From NCBI GenBank assembly GCA_964013575.1, contig CAXGWP010000005.1, positions 1 to 64,000 of the forward strand: 64,000 nucleotides of DNA. The letters run 5' to 3'. The stretch is from BJGV01 sp964013575. GTDB taxonomy: Bacteria > Pseudomonadota > Gammaproteobacteria > Burkholderiales > Nitrosomonadaceae. Shown one piece after another: positions 1 to 7,762 of the stretch (the stretch's first letter is position 1; every line of letters begins with the position of its first letter). Under the pieces are notes generated by a model. That model saw nothing but the letters and a program-made list of their open reading frames with translations, did no database searches and was not told the origin of the DNA. The position numbers and the translations under genes were made by a program.

Positions 1-118
1 TCACAATGAAGCGAATGCAGAACCATGGCAACCAATACATGATGCTGATCACAATGAAGCGAATGCAGAACCATGGCAACCAATACATGATGCTGATCAC
101 AATACATGATTCTAATCA
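1..118. repeat. 48-bp tandem repeat, two full copies plus a partial one
   Basis: Positions 1-48 and 49-96 are identical, and a third copy starts at 97 but diverges after about eight bases. In one forward frame the unit is open and reads as 16 residues (TMKRMQNHGNQYMMLI), so the array could be the end of a repeat protein that begins upstream of the window. The open frame runs on to a stop at 212, but the sequence after the repeats looks like translated AT-rich intergenic DNA. The third copy is followed by a small inverted repeat (catgat/atcatg, 105-120). The repeat is certain; whether it is translated is not. Confidence 0.85.
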
Positions 119-381
119 TGAAGGGGAAATTCTAGAAAAAGATAATATGAAATTAATATTTGGCTTGTATTTTACATGTTTAATTGAACTCTATTTCAAC
201 ATTAAAATATAAAAAAGCATAGGATTATAAAACTGTATTTCTACGCAACATATATTGTATCTCTATTAAACCACCTGATAGCTATATCCAAGTATAAATA
301 GCTAATTCCATTTAATATAAAATAAAACCAGCCTCCATTACATATTCAATAATTCCTATTTAAATTCCTGGTAAAGAATAG
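119..381. other. AT-rich intergenic region
   Basis: This stretch lies between the tandem repeat and the first convincing gene. I see no RNA gene, no strong promoter and no coding frame that resembles its neighbours. The open frame crossing 119-212 continues from the repeat but has no recognisable protein features. Confidence 0.5.
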
Positions 382-1146
382 ATGCTACGTTATTTTCCTG
401 AAAATAATACCACCTATGTACATAGAAAAAGAGACTATCTAATAGCAGCATTTACTTTTATTTGTGTTGCAATCAGTTTAAATGTAGATGCAAGTGGCAG
501 CCTAGAAATGCAAAATTTCATGGGTATTATTGCCTGGATTTTCCTTGCTATTCTATTAATTGGTGAAAATAAAGATGTACGAACACAAGTTATAATAGCA
601 GTTGTTTTTGCAACTATTGGTGAACATTTTGCCTCTATTTATATGGGTGGATACATATACCGTTTTGAAAATGTTCCGGCATATGTGCCTCCTGGACATG
701 GAATGGTCTATTTAACGGCTATAGCACTTTCCCGTTCTGGACTATTCTTAAGAAATTCCAGAAGAATTGCAGCATTTGTGGTAATAGTATGTGGTCTCTG
801 GTCTGCTTGGGGGATTAGTGGGATTCCTGAGCAAGGAGATGCTGTAGGTGCAATACTATTTTGTGTTTTCTTAATTTACCTTTTTAAAGGCCGCTCGCCA
901 CTAGTTTACCTTGCTGCTTTCTTTATAACAACATGGCTAGAATTAATTGGGACAGCAGCAGGGACTTGGAGGTGGGTTGAATTAGAACCTATTTTTGGTC
1001 TGCAACAAGGAAATCCACCTAGCGGAGTTGCTGCTTGGTATTGCTTAGTAGATGCTGTAGCAATTAGTGGTGCTCCAATACTTCTAAAATGGATAACTAG
1101 AACCAGCAATTGGATCACAAAAAAAATTGAAAAAGAAATATTTTAA
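382..1146 (+). CDS. multi-pass integral membrane protein of unknown function
   Basis: This 254-residue protein is not recognised. It has about seven hydrophobic segments (roughly residues 20-35, 47-62, 68-90, 103-118, 126-142, 152-165 and 170-190, plus a weaker one near 220-238), so it is an inner-membrane protein with a basic C-terminal tail rich in Lys and Arg. Polar residues inside the hydrophobic part (GEHFAS, YVPPGHG, TWLELIGT, WRW, GNPPSG) look like a conserved active site or ligand site, not a plain anchor. The ATG at 382 follows a purine-rich ggtaaag. It stands alone ahead of the helicase gene, so context gives no function. A carotenoid-type membrane enzyme or a small transporter are both possible; I cannot choose. 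Confidence 0.8.
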   Translation: MLRYFPENNTTYVHRKRDYLIAAFTFICVAISLNVDASGSLEMQNFMGIIAWIFLAILLIGENKDVRTQVIIAVVFATIGEHFASIYMGGYIYRFENVPAYVPPGHGMVYLTAIALSRSGLFLRNSRRIAAFVVIVCGLWSAWGISGIPEQGDAVGAILFCVFLIYLFKGRSPLVYLAAFFITTWLELIGTAAGTWRWVELEPIFGLQQGNPPSGVAAWYCLVDAVAISGAPILLKWITRTSNWITKKIEKEIF

Positions 1147-1228
1147 AAAAACAGAAAACAAATAAATATTACTATGACTAATAAAATAATCTCTATAAAA
1201 TTTTACTATTTGTATAAGAGTAATCTAT

Positions 1229-2716
1229 ATGACATTTGATCAGCTAGGCCTATCTGTAGAAATACTTCGTGCAATTAAGGACAGAGGATATTTAAATCCT
1301 ACACCAATCCAAGCTCAAGCAATTCCAGAAATAATTAATGGTAAAGATATTATGGGAGGAGCTCAGACAGGAACTGGAAAGACTGCCAGTTTCACCCTTC
1401 CAATGCTACGAAGATTACAACCCTATGCAAACACCAGTGTATCACCAGCTAGGCATCCAATTCGTTGTTTAATCCTAATTCCAACACGTGAATTAGCTGC
1501 ACAACTATTCGAAAATGTCAAAACGTACGGCAATTATTTACCTCTTAAATGTACTGTAGTTTATGGTGGAGTCAACATGGATTCACAGATTAAAGAACTT
1601 CGCTCTGGTGTAGAAATTTTAGTGGCTACTCCTGGACGTCTCTTAGACCATATCCGGCAAAAAACATTGCGCCTATCTCAAGTAGAAATATTGATACTAG
1701 ATGAGGCTGATAGAATGTTAGATATGGGATTCCTGCCTGATATAAAACGCATTCTTACATTATTGCCACAGAAACGACAAAGCCTTATGTTTTCTGCAAC
1801 TTTCTCTAAAGAAATTAAAAAACTTGCAAATAATATACTAAAGAAACCTATCTTAATTGAAGTAGCAAAATGTAACTCTATATCTAACCTAGTAACACAT
1901 GTAGTTCACCCTGTAGATCAAGAACGTAAACAAGAATTATTGACCTACTTAATAAAGTCACAAAACTTAAGACAAGTACTAGTATTTGTACGAACAAAGA
2001 ACAGTGCAGATAATCTTACGCATCAACTAAAAAAAGATGGTATCTTGGCTACAGCCATACATGGTGACAGAAGTCAACTTCAACGCACCCAAGCTCTAGA
2101 AGAATTTAAACATGGCAGGGTATGTGCCCTAGTAGCGACTGATATTGCAGCACGTGGGCTTGATATTGAAGATTTACCGCATGTAATTAATTTCGAATTA
2201 CCAAATACCCCGGAAGATTATATTCATCGTATTGGAAGAACAGGGCGTGCTGGAACTAAAGGATGGGCAACTTCACTAGTATGTGATAGTGAAAATGAGA
2301 TACTTGAAGAAATAGAGAAACTTATAAAAACTAAAATCACAAAGAAGGTTATTACTTTGTTTAGATCAAAAAAAGAAATCAATCTAAAGATCTACAAAAA
2401 TAAACGGCGTGGCTACAATCAAGAGAAAGATGATTTAAATATTCAAACAAAAAATAAAAAAAGATTAGGTATTAGTTCCAAAAATAAAGAATATACTAAA
2501 GTAAAAAAATCTAAAGAAAAAAAAGATCCACTATTTAGTCATCCCTATGTTCCCGCAAAAAATTCCTCTAAAAAAATTAAATCTCTATCAGATAGCATGG
2601 CTATATCAACGCTATCAACAACTACAAATGAATCTAATTCTTTTTACTTAAATAAAAGAAAAAAAGAAACTATACCTGCACTATTTATGCCTAGCCCTAT
2701 AAGCACCACAAAATAA
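1229..2716 (+). CDS. rhlE: DEAD-box ATP-dependent RNA helicase, RhlE type
   Basis: The protein is a 495-residue DEAD-box helicase that unwinds short RNA duplexes in ribosome assembly or RNA turnover. Visible motifs in order are the Q motif (GYLNPTPIQ, residues 20-28), Walker A AQTGTGKT (45-52), PTRELA (85-90), TPGRLLDH (134-141), DEAD (158-161), SAT, ARGLDIE and the HRIGRTGRAG motif VI. After about residue 370 comes a low-complexity tail rich in Lys, Arg, Ser and Asn, as is usual for RhlE proteins and probably RNA-binding. It is convergent with lspA, and the two ends share a hairpin. The exact subfamily (RhlE against other DEAD proteins) is inferred from the tail and overall layout. Confidence 0.92.
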   Translation: MTFDQLGLSVEILRAIKDRGYLNPTPIQAQAIPEIINGKDIMGGAQTGTGKTASFTLPMLRRLQPYANTSVSPARHPIRCLILIPTRELAAQLFENVKTYGNYLPLKCTVVYGGVNMDSQIKELRSGVEILVATPGRLLDHIRQKTLRLSQVEILILDEADRMLDMGFLPDIKRILTLLPQKRQSLMFSATFSKEIKKLANNILKKPILIEVAKCNSISNLVTHVVHPVDQERKQELLTYLIKSQNLRQVLVFVRTKNSADNLTHQLKKDGILATAIHGDRSQLQRTQALEEFKHGRVCALVATDIAARGLDIEDLPHVINFELPNTPEDYIHRIGRTGRAGTKGWATSLVCDSENEILEEIEKLIKTKITKKVITLFRSKKEINLKIYKNKRRGYNQEKDDLNIQTKNKKRLGISSKNKEYTKVKKSKEKKDPLFSHPYVPAKNSSKKIKSLSDSMAISTLSTTTNESNSFYLNKRKKETIPALFMPSPISTTK

Positions 2717-2755
2717 ATAGTTTAACAAATATCTTCTAATTCACTATCAATAATC

Positions 2756-2782
2756 AAATAAATGAAATAATTTCATTTATTT
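2756..2782. terminator. bidirectional AT-only hairpin between rhlE and lspA
   Basis: Positions 2756-2767 (AAATAAATGAAA) pair perfectly with 2771-2782 across a 3-base loop, giving a 12-bp stem. The hairpin lies 40 bp past the rhlE stop and straddles the lspA stop codon at 2773-2775. Each arm supplies A/T runs, so it could end transcripts from both sides, although it lacks the usual GC-rich core. Confidence 0.5.
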
Positions 2783-3240
2783 TCTTTATGCTTAAAACTA
2801 TCAATCATTAAGAATGATGCACCTATAAGTATTGCAGAATCAGCTACATTGAATGCAGGCCAATGATATCCACTATAATGAATATCTATAAAATCAACCA
2901 CATAACCAAGAGTCATGCGATCCCATAAATTCCCTAGCGCACCACCTAATATAAAGCTTAATGAAAAACAGAATAATTTTTCTGAGGAATGTTTCTTTAA
3001 AAGGTAAGTAATAACAATTGCAGCACATATTGCAATCCCACTAAAAAGCCAACGCTGCCACCCAGACTCATTACTAAGAAAACTAAAAGCTGCTCCAGTA
3101 TTAAATACCAATACTAAATTAAAAAAATTTGTTATATAAATATTCTGCCCATAAATTAATTCTGATTCTACCCATCGTTTAGTAGAAAAATCTAATATTA
3201 AAATAATTATCGCAAGACACAAGCTAGTACTAAATTTCAT
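2773..3240 (-). CDS. lspA: lipoprotein signal peptidase (signal peptidase II)
   Basis: LspA is an inner-membrane aspartyl protease that removes the signal peptide from diacylglyceryl-prolipoproteins. The 155-residue length and four membrane segments are normal. Conserved blocks include FNTGAAFSFL (46-55), GNLWDR (103-108), VVDFIDIH and FNVADSAI. The catalytic pair is most likely Asp116 and Asp134. It follows ileS on the same strand after a 105-bp gap, the usual ribF-ileS-lspA order of proteobacteria. Lgt, which acts one step earlier, is at 47317, and LolA is at 20572. Confidence 0.97.
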   Translation of the reverse strand: MKFSTSLCLAIIILILDFSTKRWVESELIYGQNIYITNFFNLVLVFNTGAAFSFLSNESGWQRWLFSGIAICAAIVITYLLKKHSSEKLFCFSLSFILGGALGNLWDRMTLGYVVDFIDIHYSGYHWPAFNVADSAILIGASFLMIDSFKHKENK

Positions 3241-3345
3241 TACAAATCATTCTTTAATAAATGGAAAAAATTATTCAGAGCTATATTACAATTATAAAAT
3301 ATAGTCATTACTTCATATTTATATAAAACTCTTATTGCATCAAAC

Positions 3346-6165
3346 TCAAGCAAATTTACGCTCTTCACCAGGACCAAATAGGTTCGATACACATCTCCTA
3401 CATATAGTAGGATGATCTTTCTTATAGCCAACATCTTTACGATAATGCCAGCATCTTTCACACTTAGCATAATCACTTGGAGTTATCATAATATTTCTTT
3501 CTGAAGAACTCTGCACCTGAATAAGATTTACTTCTGAAACTATAAAGACTAGCCGCAAATCATTCCCAAGACTACTTAAAAGAAAGAAATCATCTCCATT
3601 ACAACGAATTTCTATAACTGCTGAGAGTGACGAACCAATAATTCCTTTCTCCCTTGATTCCTCTAACCTTTTTTGCACCTCTGAACGCAACTCCCGAATC
3701 CTACTCCAACGTTGCAGCACTAATTCAGCATCATTTTGTAGTGGGAATTTATACCAAGTTTGTAAAAATATACTATCTCTATCTTTATTCGTAAGATGCT
3801 CCCATGCCTCCTCTGCTGTGAAACTTAAAATAGGAGAAAGAAGACGAATTAAACTATGTGCAATATGAAATAGCGCACTCTGTGCTGAACGACGTGCTAC
3901 GCCTCCCAATGCTGCCGTATATAATCTATCTTTAAGAATATCTAAATAAAACCCACCTAAATCCTCGGAGCAAAAATAATGTAATTTATTTACTACAACA
4001 TGGAACTCATTGACCTGATAGCTCTTTATTAAATTTTCCTGAAATGCTCTAGTAAATGTTAGCATGTAGAGATCAATCTCTAACCAATCTTCGTATTTTA
4101 TAAAATCTGTTTCAGGATTAAAATCTGATAAATTAGCTAAAAGAAATCTTAAGGTATTACGTATACGCCGATAACTCTCTACAACTCGTTTCAAAATCTC
4201 ATCTGAAATAGAAATTTCGCCAGAATAATCGGTAGAAGCAGCCCACAATCTCAGAATATCTGCTCCTAAAGTATCTACGATTTTTTGCGGAGATATAACA
4301 TTACCCCTAGATTTACTCATCTTACGCCCATCTCCATCAACTACAAAACCATGAGTAAGTAATGCTTTATATGGGGGCTGACCATTATTAATTGCACAGC
4401 TAGTCAGAAGAGAAGACTGGAACCAACCCCGATGCTGATCAGACCCTTCTAAATAGAGGTCTGCTGGGAACTCGAGCTGATCATATGATTTCAGAACTGT
4501 AGCATGTGTTGTACCAGAATCAAACCATACATCTAATGTATCTGTCAGTTTATAATAATTCTTTGAGTCTTCCCCTAGGAGTTCTTCTGGATCTAAATTA
4601 AACCAAGCTTCTATCCCTTTCTTCTCAACCATTATTGCAACTTTCTCAAAGAATAATTCAGTATCAGGGTGTGGCTCATGTGTATCCTTATGAACAAAGA
4701 TTGTCATAGGCACACCCCAATTTCTCTGACGTGATACACACCAATCAAAACGATTCTTAATCATCGTTTCTAAACGAGCACGACCCCAAGATGGGAAAAA
4801 TTTAGTCAAAGTTACTGCAGAGTTAGCTTTGGTACGAAGAGTATTCTTATTATCATCTAAATAAGAAGTTTCCATACCAATGAACCACTGCCTAGTAGCA
4901 CGAAATATGATTGGTGTCCTATGTCGCCAACAATGAGGATAGCTATGTTGCAATTTTCCTGCATGCATTAACAAATTATTTTTCTCTAGTTCTTGAATTA
5001 CCACTTCTGTAGCATTCCAGACTGACAACCCCCCCACAAGAGGTATATGCCTATAAAATTTACCATCACTATCTACCGGATTATCTATTGGTAAATTATA
5101 TTTCTGACCAACCACATAATCATCTACGCCATGTGCAGGAGCAATATGAACTAGTCCTGTTCCTGTATCAGTTGTAACATGGTGGCTACTAACGATTGAA
5201 ATATGACGATTATAAAATGGGTGTTTTAATCTAATTAAATTAAGATCTAGCCCTTTACAGCCTCCAAGAACTCCCAAGTTTTTCAAACCATAATTGGCTA
5301 GGCACATTTTATCAAGAGATGAACTATCAGAACTAGTTCCAGTATGGGTTTCACCAGACAGAATTAATAATCCTCTATCCGTTCTAATTAAGTGGTAATT
5401 ATGATCTGGATGCACACTTACCGCTTGATTAGCTGGTAAAGTCCAAGGTGTAGTCGTCCAAATTATAGCAAAAGCTGGCTCATTAATATCTGGCACACCT
5501 ATTGCTTTAGCAAGCTTATCGCTATCAATCACTGGAAATGCCACATCTATTGCTATAGAGTCTTTATTCTCATATTCTACCTCTGCCTCAGCAAGTGAAG
5601 ACTTACAATCAATACACCAATTAACAGGCTTCTGACCTTGATAAAGAATTCCCTTCTTATAAATACTGCCAAGCGAACGAATTATTCCAGCCTCAATTCT
5701 ATAATTCATAGTTAGGTAAGGTTTTTCCCAGTCCCCTAATACCCCAAGACGAACAAACCCAGCTTTCTGATTTTCAACCTGCTCTTGAGCAAAATTACGA
5801 CACAATTCTCTAACTTTATCCCCAGATAAATTCTTACCATGTTTTTTTTCTATCTGATGCTCAATTGGAAGACCATGACAATCCCATCCTGGAACATAGG
5901 GAGCATCATAACCATCTAGTGTTCTACTTTTTAGAATAACATCCTTAAAAATCTTATTAATTGCATGACCAATATGTATATCCCCATTCGCATATGGTGG
6001 ACCGTCATGCAAAACAAATTTTGGTTTTCCTTTACAAGTTTCCCGAATTTTTTGATAAAGATTATTTGTCTTCCAATTCTTAAGTATTCCAGGCTCACGC
6101 TTAGCTAAGTTACCTCGCATTGGAAAAGGGGTGTCAGGTAAATTAAGTGTTTTTTTATAGTCCAT
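3346..6165 (-). CDS. ileS: isoleucyl-tRNA synthetase
   Basis: This class I aminoacyl-tRNA synthetase charges tRNA-Ile, with an editing domain that clears Val-tRNA. At 939 residues it is full length for the bacterial type. HIGH is at residues 64-67, KMSKS at 615-619, and the C-terminal zinc module CERCWHYRKDVG...CRRC is intact. The WTTTPWTLPANQA block belongs to the CP1 editing domain. The ATG start at 6165 gives the usual N-terminus before the LPDTPFPMRGNL motif. It lies 19 bp downstream of ribF and is probably cotranscribed with it and with lspA. Confidence 0.98.
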   Translation of the reverse strand: MDYKKTLNLPDTPFPMRGNLAKREPGILKNWKTNNLYQKIRETCKGKPKFVLHDGPPYANGDIHIGHAINKIFKDVILKSRTLDGYDAPYVPGWDCHGLPIEHQIEKKHGKNLSGDKVRELCRNFAQEQVENQKAGFVRLGVLGDWEKPYLTMNYRIEAGIIRSLGSIYKKGILYQGQKPVNWCIDCKSSLAEAEVEYENKDSIAIDVAFPVIDSDKLAKAIGVPDINEPAFAIIWTTTPWTLPANQAVSVHPDHNYHLIRTDRGLLILSGETHTGTSSDSSSLDKMCLANYGLKNLGVLGGCKGLDLNLIRLKHPFYNRHISIVSSHHVTTDTGTGLVHIAPAHGVDDYVVGQKYNLPIDNPVDSDGKFYRHIPLVGGLSVWNATEVVIQELEKNNLLMHAGKLQHSYPHCWRHRTPIIFRATRQWFIGMETSYLDDNKNTLRTKANSAVTLTKFFPSWGRARLETMIKNRFDWCVSRQRNWGVPMTIFVHKDTHEPHPDTELFFEKVAIMVEKKGIEAWFNLDPEELLGEDSKNYYKLTDTLDVWFDSGTTHATVLKSYDQLEFPADLYLEGSDQHRGWFQSSLLTSCAINNGQPPYKALLTHGFVVDGDGRKMSKSRGNVISPQKIVDTLGADILRLWAASTDYSGEISISDEILKRVVESYRRIRNTLRFLLANLSDFNPETDFIKYEDWLEIDLYMLTFTRAFQENLIKSYQVNEFHVVVNKLHYFCSEDLGGFYLDILKDRLYTAALGGVARRSAQSALFHIAHSLIRLLSPILSFTAEEAWEHLTNKDRDSIFLQTWYKFPLQNDAELVLQRWSRIRELRSEVQKRLEESREKGIIGSSLSAVIEIRCNGDDFFLLSSLGNDLRLVFIVSEVNLIQVQSSSERNIMITPSDYAKCERCWHYRKDVGYKKDHPTICRRCVSNLFGPGEERKFA

Positions 6166-6184
6166 TATAAAATATTTTTTATAC

Positions 6185-7123
6185 TTATAAATTCAGGAAA
6201 TATCTTTTTGCCTTTTCTACATCATAGCCAATTTGCTTGATAAGCATACCAAGATCCGAATATTTTTCTTCATCTCGTATCTTTTTTAAAAAGACTACAC
6301 GCAAATAACAGCCATATATTTCTTTATCAAAATCAAATAAATGTACTTCAAGAACTGGTTTGCCATTTTGATATATTGTTGGCCTTACACCCAAACTAGC
6401 CACACCATGTACTTCTATCTGTGGATATGTCTCATTTGTACCATACACCTTAACTACAAAAATACCAGATATAGGTGGTCGATTACGCCTCAATTGAATA
6501 TTAGCAGTAGGAAAGCCTATATTTCTTCCTAATTTATCACCTTCTATAACACGACCACTAATACTATAAGGTCTACCTAGAAAATATTTGGCAGCTTCTA
6601 AATCTCCTATAGAAAGAGCTTCCCGTATTGCTGTACTTGAAACCCTTAAGCCACCTAGAGTGTAACTTTTCATTTCTTCTACTTTAAATCCATTTTTGTT
6701 GGAGAGGCTTCTTAACATCATACAATCACCTCTACGATTAGTACCAAATCGGAAATCATCACCTACCAGTACCCATCGAGCAGCAAATCCCTGTTTTAAA
6801 ACTCGTACTATAAAGTCTTCTGCTCTAATTGATGCAAATGCAGCATTAAAATGACAAACATGCACATGCTCTATATTCAATTCCTCCATTAATTCCAATT
6901 TTTCCCGAAGACTGGTAAGCCTTACTGGCGCATTACTCTTTACAAAAAATTCACGTGGATGAGGCTCAAAAATTATGACACAGGAAATAAGATTAAGCTG
7001 CGTGGCAGCCTCATTCAAACGAATGATCATAGCCTGATGGCCCAAATGCACTCCATCAAAGTTACCTATAGTAAGTGCCGTGGGATCTTTAGCTAAAGTG
7101 GGGACGCCTCGAAAAACATGCAT
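6185..7123 (-). CDS. ribF: bifunctional riboflavin kinase / FAD synthetase
   Basis: RibF phosphorylates riboflavin to FMN and then adenylylates it to FAD. The 312-residue protein has the N-terminal FAD synthetase nucleotidyl-transferase fold with GNFDGVHLGHQ (residues 22-32) and the STAIREAL motif, then the C-terminal flavokinase domain beginning at about residue 185 (GRVIEGDKLGR, IGFPTANI). It is the first gene of the ribF-ileS-lspA set and supplies FAD and FMN, which both GlcD-like flavoproteins here would need. No upstream partner is visible; a long non-coding region follows in the other direction. Confidence 0.97.
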   Translation of the reverse strand: MHVFRGVPTLAKDPTALTIGNFDGVHLGHQAMIIRLNEAATQLNLISCVIIFEPHPREFFVKSNAPVRLTSLREKLELMEELNIEHVHVCHFNAAFASIRAEDFIVRVLKQGFAARWVLVGDDFRFGTNRRGDCMMLRSLSNKNGFKVEEMKSYTLGGLRVSSTAIREALSIGDLEAAKYFLGRPYSISGRVIEGDKLGRNIGFPTANIQLRRNRPPISGIFVVKVYGTNETYPQIEVHGVASLGVRPTIYQNGKPVLEVHLFDFDKEIYGCYLRVVFLKKIRDEEKYSDLGMLIKQIGYDVEKAKRYFLNL

Positions 7124-7391
7124 GATACTTAGATTCTTAGAAAATAGAATTGTAGCCTGTTCATGATAGGCAAGTCTAGATTTAGTCTATTAAATTCGCA
7201 TATATTACACTGCAGCTCTTCAAATCCATAAAATAGATTCTTATATTAAAATGTATACTTTTTACAAAGGCACTACATTAGATTATAAAAATAATTTACA
7301 ACTAGTAATTACGTTGACATATTAATCTGTTGAGCGTAAATTTATAGAAAATAAGCTTATAGACTATAAATATACAAATTATATTAATAAC

Positions 7392-7440
7392 CTATATAGT
7401 ATAAATAGAAAATAGTATTTTCTTTGTAAAGACTATATAG
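7392..7440. repeat. nested inverted repeat
   Basis: The outer arms CTATATAGT (7392-7400) and ACTATATAG (7432-7440) are perfect complements. Inside them GAAAATA (7408-7414) and TATTTTC (7416-7422) form a second perfect stem around a single base. Each outer arm also contains the 8-bp palindrome CTATATAG, so the site could be either two spaced protein-binding boxes or one interrupted RNA hairpin. Confidence 0.6.
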
Positions 7441-7637
7441 CCTGAAATAATAAATAACTAAATTTAATTAGGGTCTTATAACAACAAACATATATAAAAT
7501 ATGTACGATTATATATGTTATTTATAGTATCATCTTTTTCATCATTCCAAGATTATTATAAAGATATTATTTTTTCTGTCACATTAATTCTACACACACA
7601 TAAAAACAACATCTTGATAAAGACAGCCTAAATTTCT

Positions 7638-7651
7638 GAGAATTAATTCTC
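7638..7651. promoter_or_regulatory. perfect 14-bp palindrome, possible operator
   Basis: GAGAATTAATTCTC reads the same on both strands and lies 111 bp upstream of the ligase start codon. A dimeric regulator is the natural reader of such a site, but no regulator gene is adjacent, and AT-rich palindromes also arise by chance. Confidence 0.4.
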
Positions 7652-7716
7652 ACTCTTCATCATTTAGTATTAAAAATACTACTATCTATAAACTGCCAGA
7701 CTATCATGGAGTAAAA

Positions 7717-7738
7717 TAATCAGATGAATATCTGATTA
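7717..7738 (+). promoter_or_regulatory. leader hairpin just upstream of the acyl-CoA ligase gene
   Basis: TAATCAGAT (7717-7725) pairs perfectly with ATCTGATTA (7730-7738) around the 4-base loop GAAT. The hairpin ends 24 bp before the ATG at 7763, so it would sit in the mRNA leader next to the ribosome-binding area. No strong Shine-Dalgarno sequence is visible there, so the structure could affect translation. Confidence 0.45.
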
Positions 7739-7762
7739 ACAAGTTCATAAACATTTTTCAAC

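Larger units (their letters stand above)
7124..7762. other. 639-bp non-coding region rich in inverted repeats
   Basis: This AT-rich region separates the divergent ribF and acyl-CoA ligase genes. It has no convincing reading frame or known RNA. It holds a nested inverted repeat (7392-7440), a perfect 14-bp palindrome (7638-7651) and a 9-bp hairpin just before the ligase start (7717-7738), each listed separately. A TTGACA box at 7314-7319 followed after 17 bp by TAAATT (7337-7342) is a possible forward promoter, which would give a leader of about 415 bases. Regulation of the ligase operon through this region is an inference. Confidence 0.55.

Noticed and set aside
3240..3476. 78-codon reverse frame across the lspA-ileS gap
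   Set aside because: It overlaps the ileS 3' end in another frame, and the non-overlapping part is only AT-rich spacer.
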